DNA of 64,000 nucleotides, taken from the NCBI GenBank assembly GCA_963921425.1, contig OY992835.1, positions 12,648,001 to 12,712,000 on the forward strand, in the 5' to 3' direction. The first letter of the stretch is position 1; every line of letters begins with the position of its first letter. Origin of the DNA: Dryas octopetala. Taxonomy: Eukaryota; Streptophyta; Magnoliopsida; Rosales; Rosaceae. The notes below the pieces were generated by a model. The model did no database searches. It was given only the letters and a program-made list of their open reading frames with translations, and was not told the DNA's origin. The translations under genes were made by a program, and so were the position numbers. Shown here in pieces: positions 20,999 to 33,984 of the stretch.

Positions 20999-22450
20999 TA
21001 GGGCCCACAAACCTCTACAACATCTTCCACCAAAGAAAGCCTAGCAGAGAGATAAGGAGGAGAAATCTCTGGGCCCAAATACATTTAGTTGAGAAGTGGC
21101 ATGGCGGGCCCAAAACTGAACGAAACTCAATAATGAATTTCTCCATAAATATCACAAATTTCATCTTCACATCTATATTTACTAGGCCTGGCATCAGATC
21201 GGTTACCGAACTGAGAGCTCCCAACTGACAACCGATCGAGGCTAATCAAAATTTCCAAACTGCCAACCGCAACCGATCCGACGGAGGTCAATTTTCTACT
21301 GTGTCGAAGGTGGTCGGTATTGTTCAGAGGCGGTCATAGTAGGTGGGGGAGGAGACTAGAGGGGTGTCTCGATCGGGTGGTGGTGATGGGGGAAGTCTGG
21401 GGGGGTCTTGGGTGGTGGGGGAGGTCTGGAGGGGTGGAGATCACAGTCGGGTGGGGAGGTCTTGGGTGGTGGTGCTTTCGGCGGTGGAGATCACAAATTA
21501 GTAGGTGGTGCCTAACTGCTTGGTGGTGCTCGGCGAGAGAGACCTGAGAAGCGCTGAGAGTGAGAGATCGAGATGCAGAAACAGAGAGATGCAGACAGAG
21601 ATACAGAGAAGAAGAAGATGATGTCAGTCGGTTCGGTCGGAATGTTAGTGCTAGAAACCAAAACCGGCTTCGACATCGACTGAGGTCGGTTGGTAGAAAA
21701 TCTGACCGTCAATCGTTCTTTCACCGAAAACCACAAAAATCGATGAACTGAAGTTAGTCGATGCGGTCGGTATTGTCGGTATGCAGTTCAAAATGCTTGC
21801 CCTAATACTTACCATTGTTTACCAATATAAATCTCACAAATTAATAAAAATTTAAACAAGATGGTAATTAGTATTCCAAAGTTGAATAAAAATAAAAAAA
21901 AATTCCGCAATTGAATTTGACAAGATGCATATAGATTTTAAAGTTAAATGCATTATTGATCTACTTACTTTTACATTTTTCTCAAATTGGTTTACGATCT
22001 TTTTTTCGTACCAAGTTGGTCCACTTTCTTTTTAGCGTTTATCCACTTGGTCCACTCCGTCAATTCTATTAAAAAGGTGGTTGGGGGTGTGTTGTAGAAG
22101 AAGAAAGAAAGAAGAAGGAAAAAAGAAGGAAGAGGAAGAAGAAGAAGAAGAAAAGAAGAAAAATGAATGAAAAGTCTATTATGCCTTCCAATTTGACGGA
22201 ATTTTTTTTAAAATTGACGGAATTGACCAAGTAGGTAAACGGTGAAAACAAAGTGGACCAACTTAGTACAAAAAAAAAAAAAAATTGTGGATCAACTTGG
22301 GAAAAACATGAAAGTAAGTAGACTAACGATGCATTTTTCTCTAGATTTAAAATCAATTGAAGAAAATCACAACAAAGGCAAACGCCAACACCTACATGTT
22401 TGAAAATCAAATGGACTCCATCTTTTAGGCAGACATCGAAATATAGTGGG
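20999..22450. pseudogene. Duplicated gene-fragment region, copy 1, filled with insertions
   Basis: The pieces 20995-21150, about 21900-21940 and 22342-22400 match 42412-42570 and 42865-42945 in the same order and orientation. Between them sit a G-rich inserted unit (about 21190-21780) and the MITE at 21941-22341. The parent gene is not identified. No intact reading frame remains. Confidence 0.5.
21941..22341. mobile_element. Mutator-like MITE with ~130-bp terminal inverted repeats
   Basis: The left arm AAATGCATTATTGATCTACT...CCAAGTTGGTCCACTTTC is the inverse of the right arm ending ...CATCGTTAGTCTACTTAC (read on the minus strand). The 9-bp flanks TAGATTTTA (21932-21940) and TAGATTTAA (22342-22350) differ by one base. 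The centre is A/G-rich filler. The duplicated copy at 42892-42900 has CAAGATTTA with no insertion, which supports these boundaries. Confidence 0.75.
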
Positions 22451-23659
22451 ACATGAAACAAATTTGGTTGAGATGTCACGAAATGATTCACGCGCGTTTA
22501 TGACGTACATGGATATAAAAAGAAAACAAAATGAAAAGTAATGAAAAGAACCGAAAGAATGAAAAGAAAAGAAAGGAAAGCAAAAGAAGGAAATACAAAA
22601 ATTTAATAATATTTTAGATTAGGTACTAGTTGAACAGTCAAACATAATAATATAGTAAATGATACTATAATTCACAAATATTACATCACATGCTACTACA
22701 ATAAGTAAATATAGTCAATTACAAATAAATCAATAAAAAATATTAAGTTTGTGTTTACTGCTACACAGTAAAACGGCTTAGTATTTAACTCGATCTCGGG
22801 TAAACTCGAGACATAAATCCTAAGCTATAAGCTAGCTTCAGAACCCTAATTCTAAACCTTAAACCCTAAACCTCATTTATATACCCTGCACCCTATTTCT
22901 ATACCCTAAACTAAATTAAGGGCAACGTTGTAATTTTATGCTTAGAAGTACACTTAGACTGCATTAGCCAACTTCTTAGACTACATCAAGCACAAAAATG
23001 TCAAATGGAAGGACTCAAAACAAAGGGGTCAACATGTTTGTGATTTAATCTAAAAAACTACATTTAAATTTAGTAGTCCAATTGAAATATTATATGGTCT
23101 TCATGTTATTCAAAAAATTATTAGAATTTGGTATTTAATTCTAATTTTCTATATTCATTTTAGAATGGAATATTAGTTGGAGCCATCAGACACTTATCCA
23201 TAGACAAGACACATTAATGATCACTGCAGAGGTAGAGAGGCAATCACACAACCATTTGTTGCATTCCTTATTTCATACATCTCTCGTTTGTATTTGCCAT
23301 TGTCAATTGATTTCCAAAAACCCACATCTCTCCTCCCTCTCTCCGCAGGTGACGAAGAAGATGATCGTTTGAGGTTCCTTATTCTCTCAAGTTCATCATT
23401 TGTCCTTATTTGTTCATCCTTGTTCTTGTTTAAACACCTTCATCCACACAACACTGATTTGATCATTAGAGTATAGTTGGCTAGTATCACACCGGTGCTA
23501 TTCCCTTTGATCCTTGTCCCTGCAGAAACATCTCATCAAGGTTCACCAGCAACTTAGCAAGCTTTGTCTATCTCCAAGTCATCATCCAATCCACCCTCCA
23601 TAGGGCTTACTCAGCTTCCAACTTATCACTTTTAAGTTCTTACATCTGTCTTACGAATT
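22451..23659. other. Intergenic, nothing recognised
   Basis: AT-rich sequence with a few AACCCTAA-like words near 22840-22880 and no coding sequence. Confidence 0.4.
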
Positions 23660-25371
23660 TTTGCATCAACGGGGAGCGGATGAAGGAAGTGTTGTTGATA
23701 CATTGGATTGCGAATGTCAATTATTATATCTGAATTTTGCAGTGGGTGGATTTTTGAGGGGTGGAGAAGAGGATGGTGGCCGCCATGAACAAGATTGATA
23801 CATTTCTCCATAACGATCAAGGTTGCAGTGAGAGGGACTCCACGTTGATCGATTTGATGTTGTCGCTGCAATAGACAGATCCTCAATTTTATACAGATGA
23901 AACCATCAAAGGTGTTATTATGGTAAGGAAACCCTCTTTCATACGCATGACATTTTTTTTTTCATTTATGACTAATTTTTATATTTTTAACAAATTATGT
24001 AAAAATTGATGGGTCGGATCTAGAGTTAGTCCGGATGGCCCAATCAAGGCCCAGGTTGAATTGCGTTGATCGACCATATATTGGGTTTTTTTGGGTCAGG
24101 GGGAAGTTTCTTGTAGCTTCATAACTTGAGAGTTGAGACCATCTATACTTAGGAATGGAAGATTTTTATTTGTGTGTTTGGTAATGTTGGGAAAGTAAAC
24201 TACTAGCCATGAAGTTCTTTTTCATTTTCATTTTCATGTTTTGCTTGTGTAACAATGTAAGAATGGAATATAAAATTAGATAAAATAATCTTGAAAAAGT
24301 ATGATTTTACTGGAGAAAGGAAAATCATATCAAAGCTAAGAGGAAATGGTTCATTTTCCCTATATTTTTAGAGGCATCATATTCCTATGAGCTAGAAAAT
24401 GATTTCTCATGCCCGCACAGCCGCACTTATCAAACATAAGAATGAAATTATTTTCCTATTCTCAAAATTCCAAAATCTAAACCAAACGGCTCCTATAAAT
24501 GTCAACCAACTTTTTACTATTTTCAAAATTTGAGTCATACATGACAAAATTTGATGTAGTTTCCTTTTTGGGATGATTGCAACACTATATATACCCTATC
24601 ATTTAAGTGTTGCATTAGCTTTTTGATGTCCTACAATAAACCAGTAATGAGATAAATCATTGATTTGTGAGTCAGACCCATATTGTATGATATGCATGGG
24701 TCTCACGTGTAGCTAAGACGTTCTCCTACATTGAAACTTTAACTTGTAGGATACTTTGCCAAATGCATGCAAGCAATATACATGCTGGGACTGAAACTTC
24801 ATCAACGGCTATAGAATGGGCAATGTCACTTCTTCTCAATCATCCAGAAGCAATGAAAAAGGCTCAGGCAGAAATAGAAGCTAAAGTTGGACACCACCGA
24901 TTGTTGAATGAAGCAGACATACCCAAAGTTAGAATACCTACAAAATATATTTACCGAGGCACTACGATTATTTCCACCCGCGCCGCTTCTAGTGCCACAC
25001 GAATCATCTGATGACTGCACGATTAGAGGAATTCAAGTGCCACGTGGCACACTGTTATTGGTCAATGCTTGGAGTATTCATAGAGATCCCGAGCTGTGGG
25101 AAATTAAATCCAACAAAATTTATGCCAGAGGGGTTTGAAAGTGGGAGGAGTACCGAAGGGTTTAAGATGATACCTTTTGGCGTTGGGAGATCGACGAGCT
25201 TGTTCGATCTAGAGCTGCTTTAGGCAAAAGAGTGGTGGGGTTGGTATTGGGAGCTTTCATTCAGTGCTTTGAATGGGAGAAGATAGAAGGGAAAGAAATT
25301 AACATGGCAGAAGCCCCAAGTCTTGCCTTGGCGTGCTCATACATTTTATTCTTTCTTACATGAGGTAATTA
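23660..25371 (+). pseudogene. CYP81-like cytochrome P450 pseudogene
   Basis: The 5' piece (about 23680-23922) reads through P450 sequence around LQWVDF and EKRMVAAMNKIDTFL, then TDPQFYTDETIKGVIM, with at least three in-frame stops. It ends at a GTAAGG donor. After an intron carrying a MITE, the second piece (24751-25371) has the I-helix [20 protein letters not shown], then a frameshift. It continues with the ExxR-type [14 protein letters not shown], a second frameshift near 25120, and a damaged heme region (IPFGVGR, then no Cys). The N-terminal third of the gene is missing. The order and intron position match CYP81/CYP82-type P450 genes, and the oxygen- and heme-binding functions are lost. 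Confidence 0.85.
24165..24500. mobile_element. hAT-like MITE in the P450 pseudogene intron
   Basis: The segment runs from GTGTTTGGTAATGTTGGGAA to CTAAACCAAACGGCTCC. It is similar in order to about 52120-52410 (GTTTAGTAATGTTGAGAAAG ... CCTATGAGCTAGAAAATGAT/CCCATGAGCTAGGAAATTAT ... CCTAAACCAAAC). Two dispersed copies identify a repeat family; its class is inferred from the TTTGG/CCAAA ends. Confidence 0.5.
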
Positions 25372-25810
25372 AGATTCGTCTCACTTTTCAATTTTAATTT
25401 ATTTCCTTAATTTGCTTTCTTTCACATTCCTCGTCACTAATGGAAAAATGGACAGTAGGCACGAACAATGACTCACAGTTATGAGGTGGATGAGATTAGA
25501 GCATTTCATACATGGTTTGGAGTAATCAGTAACTCAAAATTAGTTGACACGGAGAAAGAGTGAGTAATTTAATAATAGGCACTGGTAAACTGTGAGGGTT
25601 ATTAAAAATCAGCGGCTTCGGCTGCGTGGAGCCGCTGCAAGGGAGCTGAGAAATAAATAACTTCACATATGAGCAAACTGTGCCATGTAGTAATTCACAG
25701 ATGACCAAACTGTGTCATGTAGTAATTCACAGATTACCAAACCGTGACATGTACTAGTATTGTTCAGATTTTATATAAGTTTGGTGGTTTTCTAAACTCT
25801 CACGGTTTTG

Positions 25811-25966
25811 GTTATATTTTAACTATCAGTCACTGTTTGCATACTGTGCCTATTCCAAAAGTAATATTTTAACTATCAGTCACGGTTTGCATACTGTGCC
25901 ATGACCAAAAGTAATATTTTAACTATCAGTCACTGTTTGCATACTGTGCCATGACCAAAAGTAATA
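25811..25966 (+). repeat. Three tandem 50-bp units in the CACTA left subterminal region
   Basis: The unit starts TATTTTAACTATCAGTCAC, with copies in register at 25821, 25871 and 25921 (exact 50-base period). Copies 2 and 3 differ by about one base. Each holds TTTGCATACTGTGCC, a variant of the element's repeated subterminal motif. Confidence 0.9.
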
Positions 25967-26811
25967 CCCTCCTCCTTCCCTCTCCAATTTACCACGCCAA
26001 ATAGATAATACAGATTGACTAGTAGTCTAGGACATTTTATAAAAATTCAAAAATATTGGTGTTTGAGAAAACTAGGATTGAGGATCGGTCCTCCAGTAAC
26101 TCGCTTTGAAATTTATAGGCTTAAGAACCGGTTCTCTCCTTTGAGGACTGGACCTCCAGTAACACACCTGACATGTTTTATTTTCCTACTTAAATTTTTT
26201 CTCTCTCCTGACTCTCACATTTCTCTCTTCTCGATCTAGCTCTGTCCGCAGTCTTTCTCTTCCTTCTCCCAGCACCGATCATCTTCTCCGGCGAGAACTT
26301 TCTCGTCCGGTGGCCGATGGCGACAGGACCACTCCCAAAAGCTTCCTCTCTCCCTCTTCTCTCTCATCATCACAGCATATATGAGTCAAGTTGAAGACTT
26401 TCACTCTCAGCTCTCACTTAGTCACTCGCGAGTCGCGATCTCCCATTTCCAGAAACACCCAGCTAGTACCCAGTCGCGATCTCACTCTCAAAGTCTCGAT
26501 CTCGCCTCTATCCCAGTCTCGAGACCGCCTACACCCACACCCACACCCACACCCACGAGGCTCGATCTCACTCTCGATCTCATCTCTCCCAAAATCAAAA
26601 GGTATGTCTCATCTCTGAAATTTCAAATTAGGGATTTAGGGTTAGGGTTTTGATTTGGAGATTCAATGACTCACGGGTTAGGGAAATGTTGCTGTCGAAG
26701 TTATATATATATGATCTTGTTGATCCGACATCAAATTTAATTTTTGGAGCAGTGACAGATCGATCCATCACTTAGCGGTCAAGTAAGTTTTTGTGCTTCT
26801 CTAAAGTGAAT

Positions 26812-27992
26812 ATGGTAAAGTTTTTAGCATCTGCAGCGAAGGTGAGGGACTCAATCGGATCGACTGTTCGTGCAGCGAAGGTGAGCCACAGATTTTTATT
26901 TGATTTTTTTTTCATTTATCTTTTTTTCTTGGTTCTCACTGGGTGAGGGACGTTGTCCTAGCTCTTTACCCGATGAGTTTACTGTTAGATCACGATTTGG
27001 ATTCCTCATCATCGTTGATTTCTTTGTGCGATCGTGGGATTGAAATATGTCCGTTGATTTGCTTCGTTCTTTATGATTGAGATAAGTCTGCTTTTTTTTA
27101 TTTGCTTTTTCATATTGCTTTGTTTCTATTTGGTGGTTTGTGTTTGTGCTGGGTGATTGGAATCCTTTCTGCACATTTGCATTCGATTTTCTGGGTTTGT
27201 TTTTCTATTGGGCGAGTGTTTTATCTACGTATTTGCTGGTTTGTGTTTCTGCTTGATGAGAGTGTTCGTGAGTGTTATTTCAGGGTTTTTTTTTGTGTTT
27301 GTTTCTGCAGGGTCAGAGTTTTGATTTATGTTTTTAATGGGTTTACATCAGTGCTTTGGTTTATGTTTTTGCTGGTTCATGTATGTTTTTTACTGATGTG
27401 TTTTTTACTGATGTGTTCTACTCTCTTCTTTGTTCTAAATTTTATGTAATCTTGGTTTTTCAAAAGAACACAAATTTAGAAGAGGTTTTAATTATGTTAA
27501 GTTTTCTCTATTTCTTTTTCTCCCTGAAGAATGTTTTGTGCTGTTGATAAATTTTTGTGCCAATTTCATGTTTATGTACTAGCCATAACTTATAACTACA
27601 TGTGCACTGTAGCAGCTTGCAAGTTAATTCCAGCCACTTATTTCTTAGGATCCTTTCATATTGGTAAAGAAAAAATAATTGTCTATATTTACTAATTGTC
27701 TACATCATTCCCCTGTGTTTCTGCTGGGTGAGGGTATTGATTTCTGTTTTTAATTGTGTTTCTGTTCACTGATTCACTCTCATTTTGTTCTCTTATTTTT
27801 TTTTTATAGCGGAATGTGAAGGTTTCGCTTAATGACATATTTTCTTCTTACTTAACAAAGTCCTTCTCATCTGCTTGGCTACCGAGAAAAACACAAGATC
27901 AGTGGAGAAAACTACATTATGTAGCATCTAATTCTTCAGTGCTCAGCTGGTATCATTCTTTTCACCAATACATCGCCAAAAGATTGAAATGA
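26812..27992 (+). CDS. Possible spliced 83-residue ORF inside the CACTA element
   Basis: Exon 1 is 26812-26880 (MVKFLASAAKVRDSIGSTVR...), ending at a GTGAGC donor. Exon 2 is 27810-27992 after TTTTATAG and ends in TGA. The junction is phase 0, giving 83 residues with no recognised domain. Upstream, 26200-26600 is CT/TC-rich and looks like a plant 5'-UTR, with a further donor GTATGTCTC at about 26601. It could be a captured host gene 5' end or chance. Nothing here proves expression. Confidence 0.25.
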
Positions 27993-29757
27993 TTTTTCAT
28001 TATGTGTCATGTCAACCAGCAAAATATTAACATTTCTTCATTTTTCAATTTGCTTTGGTTGTTGTCGATTTTTGATTTGTCTGTATTCAGCTATTTAAAT
28101 TGTAGGTGACCCAGTAAGTAGGTCCTTGAAATTGTTATTAACTTATTATCGATATGAGAAGGGTAATGGCTCCCTTTCAACAATGTGCAGGTAAGACATC
28201 AATTTAGACATGAAGTCACAATTAGTGTCTGGAATTGGGATTATGAGTCGATCTGAAAAGGCTGACTTATTTGGTTATTATAAAAACACATGCTGGATTG
28301 TTCATACTTAAGCACTTAGATGGACATATTAGATTGCACCACTACTTCAAGTTCTTATACTTCACAGTTCAATTCCTGGTCATAACATGACTCGATACTT
28401 TAAAATATCCCATGACTTGATATGCCACTGGTATCTTCACCTCATTCACCATTCACAGATACTTTGAATTACTTCCATTAAAAAATCATGCATTTTAATT
28501 CATTTCTTTCAATAATTATCTACACTTTTCATCTCATATATACTATTATCTTTTTATAAACCAATTTCACTTTTGTCATTCTCAATAAACAGAGCTTACA
28601 ATACATTCCTTTTACTTTGTATGATTGTTTTCCTCATCTTCATTCCCTGCACCTTACCCATGCAATGAACATGAACCAAACTTGAGATTAGACCATTTTT
28701 CTGCTACCTTTGTATATCTCAATTTAACACATTTCGTTATTTTATTCTTTATTGCCAGATATCAAGATATTTAAATATTACCGAACATTTATTTTTAGAT
28801 GCATTGTTCATTTTGTCTCATCTTATACATATTGCAATCAACCTTCAATTTCTAATACTTTCTCTATTCATCAAAATATACAGCAAACCAGAAAAGATGC
28901 TCTCAACAGAAGACAGCAAAGAAGAAAGCAGCCACACAGCAAAAGAAGGAAAAAAAGATGATGAAAATCTCCCTCTCCAACAAACCAACCCTCATGAAAA
29001 ACCAAACTGAGGACAAATCACCAGGCACAATTTGAACCATTCCTCAATAACCATTGATACCGCTTTTGAACAATCAGCAATTACATATCCCCTTATCTTT
29101 TGTTTAGCATAACAGACATTCGTCACATACATTGTAATATTTTTTGAAACCTGTTTGCAGTTTTAAGATATAATCAATATCTTAAAACAACAAACAGCCA
29201 TGCTTTTACCAATATCTAAACAGTCAATGGAAGGTAGTTATATTTTGAGTAATCTGACATCCAACAATTCATAATATATTTTTAATGTTCACAAGTCTTT
29301 TAACATGTCATTACCATCGTAAAACACCAAACATGTCTCTATTTAAAATATTTTACCATTTGTTATTACCCGCAGGCACAAATTTTAGTATTTATATGTT
29401 TTTCATGTCACAGTATGCCATATTTTAATATTATTTAGTGTTTCACGGTTATTCAACCATGAGAGCATGAAAATGAGTGGCTTCTTGATCGTCCAGCGGC
29501 TTCTTTCCTTTAAGCCACTTTAAGCCACTTGTATATATCAGCTTGGCTCAAGTATGCTAATGAGAATGGTGTGGGACCCGGTCTGAATGGACTCACGGTT
29601 AGGTAAACCGTGACAATGTTACAATAGATATCCCTCCCAATTGCACTATCACACAAACCGTGAATAGAACAGCAATAGGCACTGCAAATTGTGTCCTTTG
29701 AGACTAATTAGCATTGTTTGGTGGGTGTGCCTGATGAAGGATTTTGCAGTAGTGCGT

Positions 29758-30324
29758 ATATGCAACAATCAACCATTTTAAGATATAAAAAGCAAGATTT
29801 CAAGAAGAGAACACAAAATATTTCAAATTTCTCAAAAGTCCATCTACATAAACAAAAACTTAAATTTAAAAAGAATAAAAAAATTTCATCTTTCTCTTCA
29901 CTTCAGTTTGGTTCTTCTTAACCTAGGAGACAGCCTCAATGAACAACAAATTTGACCCGATTCCTAAAACAAAAACCTTTACATGCAATTTCCATTGATC
30001 AATAGTCGACTTAATATGAAGTAAACAGAAAAAAGTACAAAACAAACTTTCATTTTTCTTTTTGTTGCCAACTTTCTAATATTGAATTAAGAAACAATAA
30101 AAAATAAAGTGCATCAATACAGAGTAATGGTTTCATAAAAAAAAAAATAAAAAAAAAGTAAAATGCAGAGTTAAGTTAATTGTTCTTTCTTTTTTATTTC
30201 TTTAGCCATTCAAATTTCAAACATGTATGCAATTACAAAAAGCCTCAATGAAAATTTCTCCATCAATAATACTAGAGGCACCAAATTTGGTCACAAACTG
30301 ATGCAACATATGACATGTTAGTCT
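29758..30324. other. Flank between the CACTA element and CYP82; probable CYP82 3'-UTR at the end
   Basis: AT-rich, with no coding sequence recognised. The last ~100 bases are probably the minus-strand CYP82 3'-UTR. Confidence 0.4.
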
Positions 30325-32030
30325 TCATGCATACAGTTGAGCAGGAAGGCGTGGAGTGAGAAGGACTTGAAATGGGGTGGCTTTATGGTTGGTTAGTCCC
30401 ATTTTCTCGCGCATGTCAACCGGGTCACCGTTTGGGGTTGAAATTTGAAACCCGTGAATCAAAGCAGCGAGTGTTAATGGCAGAATCTTAAGGGAAAGTG
30501 ACATTCCGGGACACATTCTTCTACCACTGCTAAATGGTATCAACTCAAAATTCTGACCTTTAACGTCAAGGCTCTTGTGGGTTGTGAGAAAGCGTTCAGG
30601 TTGAAACTCATTTGGGTCTGACCACACCTTTGGATCTCGATGAAGCTTTGAAATGTGGACCAAGAGGCGTGTTTTTGCTGGGACATGGTAGCCACCTACG
30701 GTGCAGTCTTCCGTTGACTCATGGACCGCTGCGAGTGGTCCGGGAGGGTATAAACGCAGCGTTTCTTTGATAACGGCTTGGAGATAGACCAAGTTGTCGG
30801 TGTCAGATTCCTTCACCTGCCTCTCTCTACCAATGTGTTGGTCTATTTCTTGTTGGACCTTCTTGAGGGCTTCAGGGTGATTGAGAAGAAAAGACAGAGC
30901 CCATGTCAATGTCCCTGCAGTTGTGTCTATACCTCCTAAGAGAAGAGCCTGCAAAGCAAGGACCAAAGTTCAGTTAGGAAAATACACATCCAGTAAAAGC
31001 CTTGAGAGATGGCCGGGGTTGAAAATTTAGTCCCATGCTTAAGACAGTGGAGAAAATGTGCACATACCAGGGAGGTAACTTTGATGATAGTATCAGCATC
31101 ATAAGTCTTAGTATCAGCATCATCAGCATCAAGAATGGAAAGCATGGCATCTATGAAGTCCTCCTCATCTTCACCCTTCATAGCTTGGCCAGAATTAATA
31201 ATCTCCATCCTCTTTTGCTTATGCTCATGCAGCCATCCTTGAAGCACATGATCCACTTCCTTTGTAATCTTCTTCATGGCCTTCTCACGCCCTCCCAAGT
31301 CCAACCATCTCAAGCTCGGAATCACATCAGACACCACAAAAGTCCCAAGCAATCTCAGATATTCCTTCAAAGTCTCCCTCGAATTATTAGTAGAGTCCGA
31401 AAATCGTTTCCCCAGAATCATCCTAAATATAATGTTTTCGTTTATCGCCACAAACCACTCTTCCATCTCCACCAACACTTGTTTATTGTTACTCTGCTGC
31501 CTGCAGCAACGCTCATTTACTTGTTTGATCGAGGCCTTCACTTCAGATTCTCGAATGTGTTTGAGCATTTCGATACGTTGGTTGGAAAAGAGCTTGAGCA
31601 TCACTATCTTACGCACTTCGCGTAAGTAGTCGCCATAAGGGCTGAAGACCATGAATGCGTGGTTGTACCCCATGATTTCTCCCGCAAGAGTTTTCGGACG
31701 ACTGGCGAAAACTTTGTCGTTGGCCTTTAAACAGTCCTTGACTGATTCCGAGCTGCTCACAACCAGAGCTCTATGCACTCCCATCTTTACAGTGAAGATT
31801 GGTCCGTACTTGTCTGCCATTTTGGCCAACACCAAATGGGGTGGCTCTGCTGAACCTGCTAATAGGTGGAGGTGGCCGATTATCGGCCACTTGCCGCTGG
31901 CTTCTGGTGGTAGTTTTCTGGCTGACCCTTTTGCTTTCCATGACAAAGAGTAATAGAGAAATAGTGAAAACGCCAATGTGATTGACACAACACGTACCAG
32001 ATCAGATGAGAGGTACTGAAAGGAATCCAT
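30325..32030 (-). CDS. Cytochrome P450, CYP82 family-like, two exons
   Basis: Exon 1 is 31068-32030 and exon 2 is 30325-30948, with a 119-base GT-AG intron in phase 0, giving 528 residues. An N-terminal membrane anchor (about 10-28) is followed by the Pro-rich hinge LPPEASGKWPIIGHL, so it should sit on the ER face. The I-helix motif GGIDTT is at about 326-331, the K-helix ETLR at 383-386 and PERF at 438-441. The heme loop is FSSGRRMCPG, with C467 as the iron ligand. Similarity to CYP82 enzymes (terpenoid, alkaloid or flavonoid oxidation) is from memory of family motifs, and the substrate cannot be read from sequence. It lies between two CACTA elements but looks intact. The CYP81-like pseudogene nearby is a different subfamily. 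Confidence 0.92.
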
Positions 32031-33984
32031 GGCTGTGTTGATCTCTGGTTCTCTCTCTTTCTCTGTGCTTTAATTTCTGGGGAGCTTTGAGGTCGGTCTT
32101 AATTTCTGGTTTCCTCTGTACAAAATGTCAAAAAATACATGACGTGCCCTATTGTTTCAGATACAGACATGCATGGATCATCAAATTGATGTGAACAGCT
32201 CAGTAGATCCACAGTTTTCGCTGACAACAAAACAACAATATATGCAATTACAGTCTACAGACTTGGGTTTTTCTTTGAGATTTCGCCCATTTCTTAATTT
32301 TGTATGTCTATTAATTTTACTCCTTATTAGGATAAATAATGGAAATCAATTAAGAATCCATAAATTTAGGCATTTATTACTTTTAACTTTGAATTTTAAA
32401 ATTTTTTATTCTATTAATTTTACCCCTTATTAGGATAAATGATGGAAATCAATTAAGAATCCATAAATTTAGGCATTTATTACTTTTAACTTTGAATTTT
32501 AGAATTTTTTATTCTCTATATGACGCACCTACATTTAATTTCAAATACACAACTATCATGATCGAACACGTTAAACACCAAATATATACTTATAATTTAC
32601 CTACTATATATATAGATAGAGAAAGGTAATAAAATCAACACAAGTATGAACCTATTCCTAAGGTATATAATCACAATCCTTTTACATAGTTGTACAATAT
32701 ATGCAACATTATATCAGAAAACAAGCATAACTATATTAATTTCATTGCCTAATCTGTAGGTAACAAAGCATTTACTTGTGTAACATCCCGGTATACAAAT
32801 TCACCTAATCTCCAACCTTAAACCATTATTGTTCTTTCTCAACCTCCCCATAAGGTATACAAATTGACAACAAATTCATAACAACATATCATCAAGTATC
32901 TAAAGAACATCACCTAACACACTCCAAATAGTCATACAATTAAACTCAATATATACTCAACTCCACTAAAAATTCAACCTCCTCATGAGGTGTATAAACC
33001 AAATGTATCCCCACCCAAAATAAGTATATAAACTCAAAAGTACAAAGTATCATCACCTCTAACTCATCTCAAATTAAAAGGATAGAAGAATAAGAAACTT
33101 CTAGATCAGGTCAAATAAATAAGAAGAAGATATATACATTTGACTCAGGTAAAGAAACAGATGAAAGAAGGAGAAGATACATTTCGCTCATGTTAAAATT
33201 AAAAAAGGTAATAACAAGAAGAGAACATAAAGAAAGAGAAAATCATACCTCTAAATTAGGACAAAAAAAGAAGAAGAACAAGATAGAAGATGAAACAAGA
33301 AGAAAGAATAAAAAGACGATTGAAGTAGAAGTATGAAAATTTTATTTACCTTGTTATTAGAAGTTCCATGAAAAATGATGACACAAAGCCATTATGTAAG
33401 AATATTCAAAATTCAAAATTCAAAATTCAAAATTACAAGTTGAAATAGAAAAAAATTAATTGTCATAATCATAATTGTTAATTGAAAATTGTTTAAAATA
33501 TGAATTCAACATTAAAAGTTACCATTTGAAAGCATAGAGGCAATATGGGGCTGTAGAATAGTTGGGTGACTCATCAAAACCTATAGAAGGAAAGTTTCTA
33601 ATTATTTCTTTTTCTTTCTTTTTAGTTTTTTTAGCCATTGAAATTTCAAGCATGCCATGACAACAAGAGGAAACGAAAAAAAAAATATATCTACAAATTA
33701 AATAGAGTTTTTGCATTGGTGGGAATCTGTTACCATCCACATGGGTATCAAATACCAATGTAGGGGCATCTGATACCCTTCAACCCCCTTGGGTATGCAA
33801 CCCCCCTTCATAGGAAAGAATTTATTGCCTTTTTTTAATTTGTTACCATTTATAGCATTTATTGCTATTTCTTGGTTACCATTTCTGACATTTCCAAACA
33901 CTATAATAAGAACTATTCATTCTCTCCTTGGAATGTGGAAGGGAACATTCCCAAACAATACGACCATCCCGCAAATCAAACAGG
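32031..33984. other. CYP82 upstream region and repeat-rich intergenic
   Basis: It includes the CYP82 promoter, a 103-bp tandem duplication (32307-32515), an ATTCAAA microsatellite near 33410, and direct repeats of AAGGTATACAAATT near 32860 and 32990. No gene is recognised. Confidence 0.45.
32307..32515. repeat. 103-bp tandem duplication upstream of CYP82
   Basis: The block from TCTATTAATTTTACTCCTTA at 32307 repeats almost exactly from 32410 (ACTCC against ACCCC). The copies share GGAAATCAATTAAGAATCCA and TTAGGCATTTATTAC. Near-identity implies a recent duplication. Confidence 0.9.

Larger units (their letters stand above)
25435..29754. mobile_element. Non-autonomous CACTA transposon
   Basis: The left end CACTAATGGAAAAATGG pairs with the inverse of the right end (CACTACTGCAAAATCC). 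A CGT target duplication flanks it (25432-25434 and 29755-29757), the 3-bp duplication expected of CACTA elements. Both subterminal regions are rich in AAACCGTGA/TCACGGTTT-type words (for example 25674, 25706, 25737 at left; 29441, 29593, 29657 at right). No TNP2-type transposase is seen in the 4.3 kb. It inserted about 60 bases beyond the end of the P450 pseudogene. Confidence 0.8.

Noticed and set aside
22840..22890. AACCCTAA-like words suggesting interstitial telomere sequence
   Set aside because: Only a few degenerate words, no array.
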